64,000 bases of DNA from Tigriopus japonicus (GCA_010645155.1 JAAGOF010000213.1:513229-577228), one strand, 5' to 3'; numbered from the stretch's first letter, positions 33,440 through 45,004 are shown. The notes: generated from the letters alone by a model not told the origin. Numbers and translations: made by a program.

Positions 33440-34410
33440 GTAGTAACTACTGAGGCGAGTTTTTAAAAGTCCTACCTCGGAGGAAGCTACGATATAGCGT
33501 AACTTTGTGGAATAACGGAGTTGTTGCGTTCACTTTAGCTAGTTCATTGATATCTTTACGGTAAGTTACTACGTAAGTACGAGCCACAACAAAACGGGTT
33601 TCCTGAGGACAACTTCTTCAATTAAAGCAGATTTCGGCATACTCCAGTTAATTTTCACGGAACTTTCCTCAAAATACGCATCTCTCAAATCTACCTGATA
33701 GACGAAAACAGTCAGAAATTGAATCTTTGAGTTTAGCTCAAGTTCTCCATGAGTGTTTTTTATAGTATACATTTCTAACTACTTTAGGTTGTTATAGAGA
33801 TTGTTGCAGTAAATCAAGCATTTTGCTTTGAATTTCCCGCCCTAATCTTTGGTTATTCCGTAGATGTATCCATTTTGCTCGTCCAAACACCTCCAACTTG
33901 GAAGATAATAAACTCAAAACGACCAATTCTTTCTAAAACTCAATTTACAGTCGATCGTAATCATCATGTAGCTCCTCGATATGACGGTACGAGGTAACTA
34001 TTTTTGAACTAGCAACTTCGTTAATGTTTAGGATACTCACCTCTATATTCAGGAACTTTATGGAATAGTTAAGTTGTTGGGTTCAAAGTACAAAAATCAA
34101 AAGTCAACATGTGTAAACTACTCTGTAGTAGTACTACTCTGTAACATACAGTACAATAGAAGCAAAAAGCTCATTTATTACAAGTAGTAAGCTCATTTAG
34201 CCCAAGCTTGTTTAATAGTGTAGCAAATAAAAGAATGAAAAATATCGAAATAATTTGATTCATAGAGTCAAGAAATGGCAGCACTGACAACTTGACAAGC
34301 CTCAACCAAAGTAAAGGCTTACTATACAAAGATGCGCAAAGGTCTAGATATTAAGCCTTTAATTCATAGTTACCTCCGAGGTAGGACATTCAAAAAACTC
34401 ATCTCTGATG
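33440..34410. mobile_element. Probable inverted-repeat element (about 970 bp)
   Basis: The left segment at about 33450-33495 (GAGGCGAGTTTTTAAAAGTC then CTACCTCGGAGG) is matched in reverse by 34368-34408 (CCTCCGAGGTAGGACATTC then AAAAAACTC). The arms are short and imperfect, about 45 bp. The interior is AT-rich and non-coding. Confidence 0.42.
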
Positions 34411-34956
34411 AAATAATGTAAACATGTCTACTATCCCTAATACAACTAGGCAGGTGAGTTGCCAAAAGGAATAGCGATTTTTCCCCTAACAAATCTGGAC
34501 CCTAAACAATTGCACAAAGAAAAGAAAAATTTTCATTATTGTTCAAAAATGACTTTTAAGTGTTTTTGAAAGCATTTGAAAAAATTAATCTTCTTAGTCA
34601 ATCTCTGCCCATTCCTCCAATACTATGTCTTTTTTGTAAACCTTTCAACAATGAAGTTTTCTGTGCTGGCTAGAGGCTGGCCATTGTGAGTGCTGTGAAA
34701 CATTTTCTATTGACTAAATAAAGGAAACGGATAGCGCACCTTAATTTAAGCCTAATTCGTACCTTAAAATTGGTATAGTAAGGCTCCATTTTGCTTCAAG
34801 CACGTATTTTTAAACTTTTAACTGATGTTTTCATGTTAAAATTTTCAGATTTTGCTTACTTTTTCCAAATTGAAGTCAATTATTTTATGGTTTTGATCAA
34901 TAATTTTCCGATTTTGATCAATCTTATATCAATTTTTTTGGCCAACCTTATGATTG

Positions 34957-35117
34957 GAGGGTGGAAAAAAAGCTTTTTTCCTGCAGAGCAGAAATTCTAG
35001 ACGGCTGATGCAACTAGCTCTCCTTTAGTGTTAGTGTTCAGCTGACCCCAGCTGACCTGTATCGTAAAACGTCCAGATTTTCTGCTCTGCAGGAAATTTT
35101 TTTTTTTATCCACCCTC
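34957..35117. mobile_element. 161-bp hairpin MITE
   Basis: Ends read GAGGGTGGAAAAAAAGC...CCTGCAGAGCAGAAATTCTAGACG on the left and the complement CGTCCAGATTTTCTGCTCTG then CAGG...TATCCACCCTC on the right, so about 48 bp of each side pair. The loop holds a second small palindrome, CAGCTGACCCCAGCTG. No coding sequence. Confidence 0.8.
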
Positions 35118-35220
35118 TACTTATGTATGATGATTTGGATGTGCGACATCTTGGCTTTAAAAGATACATCATTTCTTCATATTGCTTGCTCTTGACGCCT
35201 ATTTTCGATGGACATATATA

Positions 35221-35402
35221 GGGGTCGCCCAACATACCATGGCTAAATAAATCAAATTTGAACCAGTTTGTATGACAACAAAATTAGTAAAAAGACATCT
35301 ACCCACAAGAAATGAATCTTCAGTTCGATTTGTTTCATAAATCCAAAAATCGTGCATTTTAACGAGTTACAAGCCCAGTCTACCGCTAGTCTGGATATCC
35401 CT
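35221..35402. mobile_element. Solo right arm of the 12982-13565 MITE family
   Basis: GGGGTCGCCCAACATACC followed by AAATAAATCA, a CTGACAACAAAT-like segment, AACGAGTTACAAGCCCAGTC and CTAGTCTGGATATCCC follow the right arm at 13375-13565 in order. The opposing arm is absent. It ends about 215 bp downstream (3') of the stop codon of the receptor gene at 35619-41143. Confidence 0.75.
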
Positions 35403-35618
35403 AGTAAATCGCATCGTTGAATCCATCACAGTGATAATATAGTAATATTGATCAAAATTGGTCAAAAAGCTTACCATAACTTGACTTTTTGAAAGGCAAA
35501 AGACATGAATAACGAGCTAACAGAATCACTTCTCTGTGTGTATTGAATCCAATCCAACCAATTATTTTACCATAAAACTAAATACGAGAACATAAACCTC
35601 CCTCAGAGCTGATTATTG

Positions 35619-38600
35619 TTACTTTCGTGTGCGGAAACGTTCGTTGAGGAGCGTCATTCCGCTGACAACAAGTCCCATTCCCAGAATAACGAAAGCGCCA
35701 GTGAAGTGTTCCAAAGTGAATGGTTGGGGTGTATTGTCCAAATTTTGTCCAATAAGAGCTTCTTGACTCAAGTACCCATCACTTAAATGGTCCACAATTC
35801 CAGCGGCTTGCAGGTGACGAACAATTCGGTTCAAGTCCCTACGATGGTCTTGGTATTTTTTCAACATCATGGAGAATTGAAGCTCGAACACAGCCTTCTT
35901 GGATATGTAGAATGGCTGATAACCATACATGGCCTTCATAATCGGATAACGGGCATAGAAGAAAGCACGACTTTGCAAATCGACTCCTCCATTTTCAATC
36001 AAATCAACCTTCTCGTGCTTCAAAAAGCAGCTAGCAATTGCGGCATAATAAAGGAGGTTAGGATTCTTGTCAATTTTGCTCCAAAGTTGACGACGAATTT
36101 CCAGTTCGGACTCTCTATAATAGGACAAAAAGGGTGTTCCAAAGGGCAAATAAAGATTTCGTCCACGATCCACAATATCTTGTTCTGTTTCGATGGGTTT
36201 TTCGTAAGGAGTGTACATGAGATAGGCTCGCAAATTACACTCGTAGATACTACTCAGGAAAAGAACGGACATAATCCAGAATCCAAGGAAAATCTTCGAA
36301 GATCTGCCATTGTGACTCGCTAAATTCCCACCTGAAAAGTTTAGAACGTTTAACAATGACGGGAAGACAGCTCTAAGAAAATAATGTTTCCGATTAGAGC
36401 TCTATATTAGAAAGAGTACAATCATATCCAACGCCATCTAGTTCCTTCTGCTCACAACTGCTCGCCGTTCCCAAAAGGATGCACAAGTACCCTCTAAGCT
36501 GAACAAGTTTTCCAAATCATCAGACCAAGATAGCACCTTTTGAGAAACTAAAGGGCCTAGAACCTTAATGAAGGGGTCCAAAATGAACTATTAGTGTGTT
36601 TCAAATGATTCAAAGCTGAATTGCCTGTAAAATTAGGTTTAAAACCTAAAAGACTAAGAGAAAAATGAATATCTCACCCGTCATTGTGATCAATGCTTTT
36701 TCAGAGAAAACGTTCACAATCAGGGCTCCTACCATAAAAATGTGTGAGAAAGAATAGTGATAGAGAGGAGCATGTTGAGTTTTCCTTTCTTTACCTATCA
36801 ACCCTGAAATGTTGAGTCAAGTCCTTCAAGTCCTTGTTTGCTCACTGGGCTCAGTGTGGAGAGCGCGAGAGAGAGAGAAAGGGAGAGAGAGAGTTGGCCC
36901 GGCCCAGCAATCCTAGCAGCTCCCTTCTTAACAAGTGCCAGTGGGCAAGCTGGGCAAGCCATCTAAAGCTAGCAAGCATTTGACTGGACTCCCCTGCTGG
37001 CCACCACCACTTACACCTGTGATCTTGCATATCAAGGGGTAGGTGGGCAAGTGTAAATAGCAGTCAGGGGTGAAGTCAAGAGAGGAAGAAAATTCCCTGC
37101 ACTCTTTCTCACCAATAACCGTGACTGTGAAGCACAAGAGGGAAGAGAATGAACCCTGCACAAAATTTCAGCTGATTCCACAAAATAAGCGCCTCTTGAG
37201 GTCAGATTGAGTCATAGTTGCCAGCTAGCGAGTGTGTTTTAATGCCACTCATTGGCAAACCGTTAGAGATTTTCTTGACATCAACATTTCTCCGAAATGT
37301 TGGAGTTTGATATCATAATGCCATTGCAAAGAAATGTAAGCATCTAAGGAAAAACCTATTTCACCACAGTTTTGCCAAAGGTGGCATTAAAACCCGCTCT
37401 CTAGCTGGCAACTATGTCTGAATCTGACCGCAAGAGGCGCTTATTTTGTGGAATCAGCTGAAATTTTGATCAAGGTTAATTCAGCAGCCCTGCAATTTCA
37501 TTTCCTATCACACTGTTGCCATCACCTCTTGCATCAATATGTCCAAGGGATAGATTTTCATTCTCTTACTGTCTTTTAAAGCTTTAAACCTAATTCTACA
37601 AGCGATTCAGATTTGAATCTTTTGAAACACACTAATAGTTCATTTTGGACCCCTTCATTAAGGTTCTAGGCCCTTAAGTTTCTCAAATGGTGCTATCTTG
37701 GTCTGATAATTTGGAAAACTTGTTCAGCTTAGAGGGTACCTGTGCATCCTTTTGGGAACGGCGAGCAATTGCGAGCAGAATGAACTAGATGGCGTTGGAT
37801 ATGATTGTACTCTTTCTAATATAGAGCTCTAGTTCCGATCATACTTTGACCGAGGAAAATGCGGAATGCCATAAAGCCATGACTTATCAAATCTGAACGA
37901 TTTCGGACATGTTCAAAATATTTGAACGTAATCAAGACAAAAACGATAAACGGTAGGATGCCTAAAATCATGATCCAAACCAAGGTTGAGAATGGCCTGA
38001 CCAAGTTCTTGTTGGCCGAAAGTCGAGAAGGTTTTTTACTTCGTAGGTTTACGGGATAAAATACCAGAGTCTCCAAATAATCCACGATTTTCGAAAAGCT
38101 GTGGTCCACAAAAATGAAGCCTACTCCAAATGCCGATGTTCCATTCTTAACCTAAAATTGTGAAAACCAAAGCTTAACAGAACAGGGTAGATGGCATAAA
38201 AAGGTGCACTCTTAAAGATTCTTAAAAGGTCAAAATTAAACATTGATAATCATTCAAGTGACTTATCAACTGCCCCCTAACGAACTGTCAACTAGAATTT
38301 GAACATTTGTACCTTGGAACAAAGCAGATTAAGAGATGCAATATGGTTCAGGTGAAGGCATAAGTTGCACATGGTACCATCTAGTGATGGGCCGAAAGAG
38401 GGCTTAACCGAAACCGAAACCGAAAGCAGCTGACTGCAAAATTGTATAAATGCAAAATCCAACTTAAAAATTAAATTGCTCATGTGTTCCATGTTGGGTA
38501 GTCGCAAATTTTGAAAAATTGTGAAACTTGAATTTCGGAAGTTTTGGACGAATTTTTTTTCGATTTTGTTGTCAAACTCCGTCCTTTATAGTGCATGTCT

Positions 38601-41143
38601 GCTTTCGGTTTCGGTAGGCATAACCGAAACCGAAACCGAAAGCGCTTTCTGTCCATCACTTCACTAGTACCATCATCTTGCTCTTTGGGTGCTCAAAAAT
38701 TGACATTTCCTGAAGCTGTGAAGCTACTAAGCTGTGAAGTACATCCCTACAAAAAGCCACGTTTTAAACTTGGGATTTCAAACATTTTCAAACAAGCCTT
38801 GGACAAGACTATCCCACGTCTCAGTCAAAATGGGTAGTCACAAGTTAGTGCTCCCAGCCCTGCATTTCAAATGTGTTCGATCCAAACTGAAGTAGCAGAA
38901 AACCAGATTTGATTTTGAAGTTCCGTTTTACCAAATTCTTGAGATTCGTGCAGATGAGTTTAACTTTCACTCGTGCCAAAAAGTTTTTCTTAAGTAGATC
39001 ATTTTTTTCAGCCTGCAAAATGGGAAACAACATGGGAAACGACAGCAAATCAAGGATGAGAAGCCGCACCGATAAACGCTTGTGCATTACTGCAAACGTA
39101 CGTAATGCGTTACCTTAAGCAATAAGGTGCAGTTACACGACAGGTTTTATAACCCAGATAGAGACAAACTTCGAAGTCACCGATGCAATGATTCCATTAG
39201 CAAAAAATCATGTCTCCGTAAGAGGTTGCAAGATTGAACGTCTGTGATGTCGAAGTTGGCCTCAAACTGCGATGTAAAACATGTCGCGTAACTGTACCTT
39301 TAGGCATCAAGAAAGTCGCAAAAATACAAATGACTGATTTTCCAACCTATTTCTCAGTTTCCTTAGGGATTAGGAGCCAAAGGTAATAATTCCACCAAAA
39401 TATCGTGAAATTCTTTTGCGTGGAAGAATTTAGACAAACCCGTAAATCGGAAATATAATGTAATACGTAACATATGGTTGTTGCGCAATTGATAACCGTC
39501 CAACTGAGTTGCGCTCAAATTAGCAAGTTCGCACACGAGTGTTAACTTTAAAGTCGTACTCACATTTCCAATGAGGCCAAGCCACTCGCCAGAATTTCCA
39601 GCTGGTCTGGCCAAATATGATTCTGTCATGATCGAGTAACTAAAATGGAACTTTTGCGCCATAATATTGAAAACGTCCAAGGCTGTTCCACCCACAATTT
39701 CGCCTTTTTCGTCAAAGACAACATCGGGCGGTGAAATACCAATGGCCGAAATGTTAAAATGTTGGTCTGTCAAGGAGTTGGGACATTTTGGAATTGGTTT
39801 GATAAGTCGGTTGTTAGGCCCTCCAAAAAGAGACGCATTGAATTGCCATCCATGATTTGGACAAAACTGGTGGATCCAACCTTCAACAATGAAAACTTTG
39901 AATGAGTCTCTGAATGATTGAAAAACATATTCTAAAAGCTGATTTGCGAACCTTGCAGATGGTTCTCAAAAAGCCAAAAAAGCACTCATGCAAAATAGGA
40001 ATAAAGACACACTTGTCAACCATCTAAATCAAACAAAAAACTAGAAAACTATTACTGAGCTTGTCAATTTGAGTCTAAAAGTTACATGAAAGTTTCATGG
40101 CTAGAAATTCGATGTAACGTTCAACATAAATAAATTTAACAAATAAATAGCTCCAAACAGAGATAAAAAAAGCTCAATTATTCGAATTATAAAACCCTAA
40201 ACTAAGTTGTCTTACGATATTATTTTGTTTAAAGCACCTTTTCACGAACGTGGAATTTGGAGCCATATCACCCGTGCATGTGTTTTTGTATTTTGTACCA
40301 AATTGACAGACAGAATGATGACACCCCCTAAAAATGAAATTGGCCAATAATGTCATAAAACTTGCGTTATGTTTGGGCCCTAATGTTAGTATAGGCCAAA
40401 AATGGATGAAATTATTTTTTTATCATAAACATAATTTAAAAATTGATATTATTAATTGAAATGAGCTTCAATACGCCTAAGTAAGGGCTTATCAGAGAAC
40501 GGCCTTGGCTAAGGAATAAGAGAAAAAAGAATCGGGAAATATGGACCGGCATATTTGCTCATAAGCCAAAGGCTTGTACGTTTTGCCTATTTAAAGCCGT
40601 TTTGGGATCTATGACACATTATGGCACAAATTTATTTTGCACAACGGAATGTGTCAAAAATGTCTTTATTTTTTGTAGGTTTAAGTAAAATAAAAATGAG
40701 CTTTTGCACGGTTATGCGAATTTCCAAGTGTTGAGGAGAAAAAAATATTAATTCAATTGACATAAAAGTTGGAACGAATGCAATCCACCTCGATCATACA
40801 CCTTGACTTGAACAGGAATAGTGGGTATATGGAAGCCATCCCCTCGATCTACCAAATTGATAATGGAATAATCCTGATAAATGCCCTTCCAAGGTTCGAG
40901 GCTGCTAATGTCCCATGAGCCAAAGAAGACAATATCCAAGCAAGAGGTCCCGGCCGTGATTCCTAGGGACTTGTCCCATTCCTGAAGGATTTTGGCGTCT
41001 TCAACTCGAATAAGAGGTCCATCATGGATCCATGAAGGGGAATTGGTTATGACTAGGCACTCAGAACGAACCAAGTCCTTCAAATGGGTTTCATAGCCCA
41101 GAGCCATGGAAATTAAAAAAGAAAAGTTCCAAGGGCCCCTCAT
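35619..41143 (-). CDS. Ionotropic-receptor-like ligand-gated channel, copy 1 (563 aa, 4 exons)
   Basis: Exons on the minus strand: 40789-41143, 39564-39880, 37845-38151 and 35619-36331 (355, 317, 307, 713 nt), all with GT..AG introns and phases 1, 0, 1. The product is a divergent member of the ionotropic glutamate receptor/IR family. It has a signal peptide (MRGPWNFSFLISMALGYETH), an N-terminal extracellular part (CLVITNSPSWIHDGPLIRVE), a ligand-binding S1 half (PPDVVFDEKGEIVGGTALDV to GEWLGLIGN), M1 (~281-300, VWIMILGILPFIVFVLITF), a pore/M3 region (FLGFWIMSVLFLSSIYECNL then RAYLMYTP), an S2 half (~360-530) and M4 (FTGAFVILGMGLVVSGMTLL). M3 departs from the canonical glutamate-receptor SYTANLAAF, so the ligand is probably not glutamate. 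Chemosensory use is inferred from the family. It is a tandem paralogue of 52668-58538. Introns 2 and 3 contain transposons. Confidence 0.9.
36395..37831. mobile_element. 1437-bp element with ~260-bp inverted repeats in receptor intron 3
   Basis: Outer ends read TAGAGCTCTATATTAGAAAG (left) and CTTTCTAATATAGAGCTCTA (right), perfectly complementary. Arms of roughly 260 bp (36395-36655 and 37580-37831) pair with few mismatches, including AACGCCATCTAGTTC and TAGCACCTTTTGAGAAACT/AGTTTCTCAAATGGTGCTA. The flanks TTTCCGAT (36387-36394) and GTTCCGAT (37832-37839) are an 8-bp duplication with one mismatch. The interior carries a GA-rich tract (36860-36895) and a nested MITE, but no transposase. The element sits 13 nt inside the 5' splice site of intron 3. 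Confidence 0.88.
37164..37473. mobile_element. Nested 310-bp MITE with ~85-bp inverted repeats
   Basis: The left arm (37164-37248; AAAATTTCAGCTGATTCCAC, AAAATAAGCGCCTCTTG) and right arm (37388-37473; CAAGAGGCGCTTATTTT, GTGGAATCAGCTGAAATTTT) are close complements, including the GCCAGCTAG/CTAGCTGGC segment. It lies wholly inside the 36395-37831 element, so it inserted later or forms that element's own inner fold. Confidence 0.8.
38382..38666. mobile_element. hAT-like MITE in receptor intron 2, 8-bp target duplication
   Basis: The element starts TAGTGATGGGCCGAAAG and ends GTCCATCACTTCACTA, with AACCGAAACCGAAACCGAAA runs at both sides. Exact 8-bp direct repeats GTACCATC flank it (38374-38381 and 38667-38674). 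A TAGTGATGG terminus with an 8-bp duplication is typical of hAT non-autonomous elements. A diverged relative is at 43371-43655. Confidence 0.88.
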
Positions 41144-41174
41144 CCTCTTTTGGTGTTGATTCAACCTTCGATTT

Positions 41175-41184
41175 CTTTTATATA
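41175..41184 (-). promoter_or_regulatory. TATA box of receptor copy 1
   Basis: TATATAAAAG on the minus strand begins 41 nt upstream of the ATG at 41143. The paralogue has TATAAAT 39 nt upstream of its ATG, and both share AAGGTTGA between the TATA box and the start. Transcription should start within the intervening 30 nt, giving a very short 5' UTR. Confidence 0.7.
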
Positions 41185-41189
41185 CAGTC

Positions 41190-42620
41190 GATATTTTTAT
41201 AGTTGAATGCTTCGTCAATAATCTAAGACTTTGCAAAAAGGTTTGTTAGCGTGATAAGTAGGGACGGGCAAAAAGCGTAAAAATTGCCCCATGTTTCTTT
41301 TTTTGCACTTTTGGCATCTATTTTTACTTTTTCAGACGAAAATCTACAAATTATTTGGAGTATGCCATTCATTATAAAAAAAATTCAACTTTTTGAAGAT
41401 TTTAAAACTAGATTTTTATACACAGTAACGCTCAATATAAAAGTTCTGTTCATCTCAAAATCCAAAAAAAAAACCTGGATCTAAAACAACGAAAATTGGC
41501 CTTCTAATATATTATATACAACAACCACAGGCGCGACAACAACAAAAGCGACAGCAACAACAGGAGAGAAGAACTAGGTCTCAAACCAACGGTGATGCTG
41601 TGGTGCCAGCAATTCGCTTCAGCAGCCAGAGAAAATTCGCTAGAATTTGGAATGTACTTCCAGACTGTCAGACAAGCAAATACCATGAAGCACGCCAAAG
41701 ATTTGATCAAACTTAACATTCTGACGATAGAAGAGAAGTTCAGTGCAAAATTCTAAGGACACTCAGTCAAAATACCAAACACTTTACTTTGATGCATCAA
41801 ATCTGCTTATCAAATATCTTTATCAAATTCTTTACGGTAACCTTTACGGTACTAATATCGAAACCATTGAAGGAACACTTATACTGAAGTGCAAGAACAT
41901 TTTTGATCAACAACAACATTTTCCCCATATTGAGTTATTCTTACAATCAGGAATTTTTTATCCAGGTTAGACTCTTTTCCCCGGATTGAAGGGAAAAAAA
42001 TTATTCTTACACATTTTCAAAAGAAAGACCTACTTTTGAAAGATTCTTACTCTTCTTCAGTAACATTCAACCAAAACCCCCTAAGTTGAAGAATTGAAGT
42101 GAAATATAATTTTTGCATCTTCTTGAAAATTTTGCTCTTCAGGACAAAAAAACAGCGAGCAGAAGACAAAAAAGTTTGTAAGGCTTTATACCCTAATGCC
42201 TAATGAGTATTTTTTGTTTTTGATCTTTTTGCATGCTTTATTTTGGGTTTTTAGGCTGGTTTTGTGTGACTAAAGCAAATGTTTTTTTTACGTTTTTTGC
42301 CTGTCCCTAGTGATAAGTGATGCACACAATATCTGTTTTAAGCGTTTTTCCGCCCGTGGTGATATCGAAGAAAGCGATCAGTAAAAACATGTGAAAAATG
42401 ACATTTGAGATCAACCATGTTTAATTAACTGACATGATTCTTTGCATAAAATTACAGTTGGGTTTGTATTCGTCGATAATAAAGTGAAGGTGCCTTGGCA
42501 AACTTTTTTCACGGAAGATGGTAAAAATAGGGTCGCCAAAAAAGGGACAATAAAAGTTCACACTGTTCACGTTATGAAGAAATTACAAGTTTGACTGGAG
42601 TTTCATGGCACCCATGCTGG
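41190..42620. other. Spacer between receptor genes; possible retroelement scrap
   Basis: Upstream DNA of receptor copy 1. At 41530-41730 a plus-strand frame reads GDAVVPAIRFSSQRKFARIW then NVLPDCQTSKYHEARQRFDQ, which is in the style of a LINE C-terminal tail, preceded by a CAACAA-rich stretch. This is weak evidence and no reverse transcriptase adjoins it. The rest is AT-rich and featureless. Confidence 0.3.
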
Positions 42621-42629
42621 AACGCGGCA

Positions 42630-43222
42630 AATAGGTCACCGTAAGGCGGCCACGGTAAAACGGTACGGTAAAAAAGTCACTAGGTAAAGCGGTCACGGCA
42701 AAAGATCCTAAGGTAAAAAGGACACGGACCTGGGCTGCTCAAAAGTTAGCCAAGGGGGTGACCCCAAGAGCCCTAGTATGTTTCATGGTTGAATATTGTC
42801 CCATGGGACCCAATAATTACCGAGTGGAACACGATTATCCCAATCCTCATAAGGTCTCATGTAACTCCCAACGGATTTTTGAGCAATGGTCCAACCCCGC
42901 CTTGGATCCGTTGGAGAGCGGAGCGTGTCCTTGCCCCACCAGAGTCAAAATTACTCCCTTCTCTGTAGATATGCCAATGGGCTTCTAAGACGTACAGAGT
43001 GGAACATGCTAATACTTAGGGAGAAGGTATCTTTTTGCTGCGACCTTTTTACCGTGACCGTTTTAACTTGTGACCTTTTTATCGTGACCATTTTAACTTG
43101 TGACCTTTTTACCGTGACCGTTTTAACTTGTGACCTTTTTACCGTGACCGTTTTAACCTGTGACTTTTTGCAGTGACCTTTTTACTTGTGACCGTTTTGT
43201 TTATGACCTTTTTACCTACAAT
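42630..43222. mobile_element. Foldback element with minisatellite arms
   Basis: The left arm (42630-42730) contains repeated GGTCAC, CGGTAAAA and AAGGACACGG phrases. The right arm (43040-43222) holds their reverse complement as a regular 30-bp tandem repeat, TGACCTTTTTACCGTGACCG then TTTTAACTTG, about five copies at 43071, 43101, 43131 and on. Arms made of subterminal tandem repeats facing each other are the hallmark of foldback elements. The middle has a 76-codon frame with no recognised domain. Confidence 0.72.
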
Positions 43223-43370
43223 CCCCGTGCTCTGAAGTCTTAATAGCTAGGGTCGAATTTCAGCGCTTGACAATGGAAAATGGTTTGTGATTGTTATAAA
43301 GAAGGAAATACGATATCATAAATATACATTAGCGACAGCAGCTCCTTGGAAAAAGCACCCAAAGCATTAT

Positions 43371-43655
43371 TAGTGATGAACCGAAAGGGTTTTTTAACCA
43401 AAACCGAAAGTTTCGGCCGAATGATGGCTTAACCGAAACTGAAAACAGCAAACTACAAAATTACGAATGTTCTAAATTCACTTCAAAAATTGTATTTGCT
43501 TATGTGTTCGATGTTAGGTAATCGCAAATTTAGTAAATCGGAAAATTTAAGTTTCAAGAGTTTTCGGAATAAAAAAAGCTCCATTCTTTCTGCTTACTAG
43601 ATGTTTGCTTTCAGACGTTATTTCGGCTGAAAGCACTTTCGGTCCATAACATCAA
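43371..43655. mobile_element. Diverged copy of the hAT-like element at 38382-38666
   Basis: It starts TTAGTGATGAACCGAAAG, runs through AACCGAAACTGAAAACAGC, TGTGTTCGATGTTAGGTAAT and CGCAAATTT in the same order as the copy at 38382, and ends CTTTCGGTCCATAACATCA. Flanks AAGCATTA and AAGCATAT may be an eroded 8-bp target duplication. Confidence 0.7.
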
Positions 43656-43950
43656 AGCATATCTCTTTTTAACCAAGGTTTCGCGCAGCTCAGCATTGAT
43701 ACATTTGTTAGTCAGAAGCAGTTGACTTTGCTTAAAATGGCATATTTCGGGATTCTTAAAACTTTTTTAACTCTAACTACCCACTTCATGTTAGGAAAAC
43801 CAAAAAGCATGGAAATCGCCTTTGAAGTGGAAAAAGGTCAATAGCAAGTTAAGTTCTCAAAAACTTTCGAAGGTCAACACTGGTTGTTACAATTGTATAG
43901 AATATAGTTTAGTATTATAACTCTATTCTCTGAACACAGTACAGGTGAAG

Positions 43951-44105
43951 GCTAGAAATGATAATTATGATTGCCAGTAGAAACAAACCATTTGCATTCT
44001 TCTGCAAATGAGACCTGGCTTGCACTGAGAAGAACACGAATTTCAAATTTCAGCCCAATTGAATGCCGGAGTGAAAAGTTATGCCTTCTCAAACTTATGT
44101 ATTTT
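43951..44105. mobile_element. One-arm fragment of the 449-bp MITE family
   Basis: From GCTAGAAATGATAATTATGA to CTTCTCAAACTTATGTA this stretch follows the left arm of the MITE at 19408-19856, including CCAGTAGAAACAAACCATTT, TGAGACCTGGCTTGCACTGA and GCCGGAGTGAAAAGTTATGC. The outer terminus and the second arm are missing. It lies just upstream of LINE-A. Confidence 0.75.
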
Positions 44106-44279
44106 TGTATACTTATGTACTTATGTATTATGCGTGGCATTAAGCGTAAGACTTTTCATCTAAATTAAATGACATTGAAGGAAAGAAAAAAGTCTTGGGC
44201 AGACAGCAAGATTGAAAATTATGACAGTGTTTAGTGTGGAAAGGTTTTTTTTCCTAATGTCACTCTATGGACACTGACA

Positions 44280-45004
44280 ATGAGCCCAATTGTAGATAAC
44301 TCCACTGAAACGGAGGCAACTGAGGTCAAGTTGGTTGAAGTAGCTCAACCAACAATTGTACGGGAAGCTCTGGTTTGTAGGGAAATTTGTCCTGACCATA
44401 AAAGGCAGCCTTGTAGTCCTGATAGAAAAGGTTGCAGCTCTTTTGAACACCCACAATGGTGTCAAAAATTGTTGAAGTTTGGGCTCTTCAAATACAATAA
44501 GAAAGGGTGCTCAAAGGTCGAGTGCCCCTTCTTCCACCCGTACATGTGTCGTAGGTCAATGAGTAGCGGGACATGTTTCTATGTGGAGTGTAAACAGGTC
44601 CATGTACGAGGTACTCAGAGGAAACCCAAACCAGCAAAATCTGGGTCTCCTAGTTATGTTATAGGTTAGCCTCCAATCTCCAACCCATTCCCCAAACATT
44701 TCATCCCTTTAGCCTTCCTCCTCCTCGTCCTTCTCCTCCTCCCAATTCCCTGTCCCATTTTCCTTCCCTCACCCCAAAACCTATTTCTATTTCCACCCTT
44801 CTCCCAAATATCCATAACCCGGTTCCTCATCCCACTTTCTCCCAAGGGCAACCTAGGTCTTACGCCAATGTAGCCGCCCCTTCCCCTCCCCAACAATCCC
44901 TTCCTGTAGGGCAAAATTTTGTTAGTAAGCAGGATTTTTTAAGGTTAGACAGGAAGGTCCAAGAACTAATAGACTTGGTCCATCGGAAGACCTTATGCCC
45001 ATAA
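44280..45004 (+). pseudogene. LINE-A ORF1: Cys/His-rich nucleic-acid-binding protein, one frameshift
   Basis: The frame to 44669 contains a Cys/His cluster built like tandem CCCH knuckles: CREICPDHKRQPC, GCSSFEHPQWCQKLLKFG, NKKGCSKVECPFFHPYMC, then GTCFYVECKQVHVRGTQR. This HP..C and GC....C..(F/Y)HP..C arrangement is characteristic of ORF1 proteins of arthropod LINEs and probably binds the element RNA. After a frameshift in a C/T-rich tract (44660-44740) another frame continues as QPRSYANVAAPSPPQQSLPV then SKQDFLRLDRKVQELIDLVH and ends with TAA at 45002-45004, ten bases past the ORF2 ATG. Confidence 0.7.

Noticed and set aside
35787..36323. Plus-strand 178-codon frame; similar one at 52755-53147
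   Set aside because: Both are antisense to exon 4 of the two receptor genes.
36332..36356. Start of exon 4 at the upstream Met (MLNVLNFSGG)
   Set aside because: The residues before 36331 are intron: the acceptor TTTTCAG lies there and the spliced phase matches the paralogue.
44666..44914. Minus-strand 82-codon Gly/Arg-rich frame
   Set aside because: It is the complement of the pyrimidine-rich part of LINE-A ORF1.
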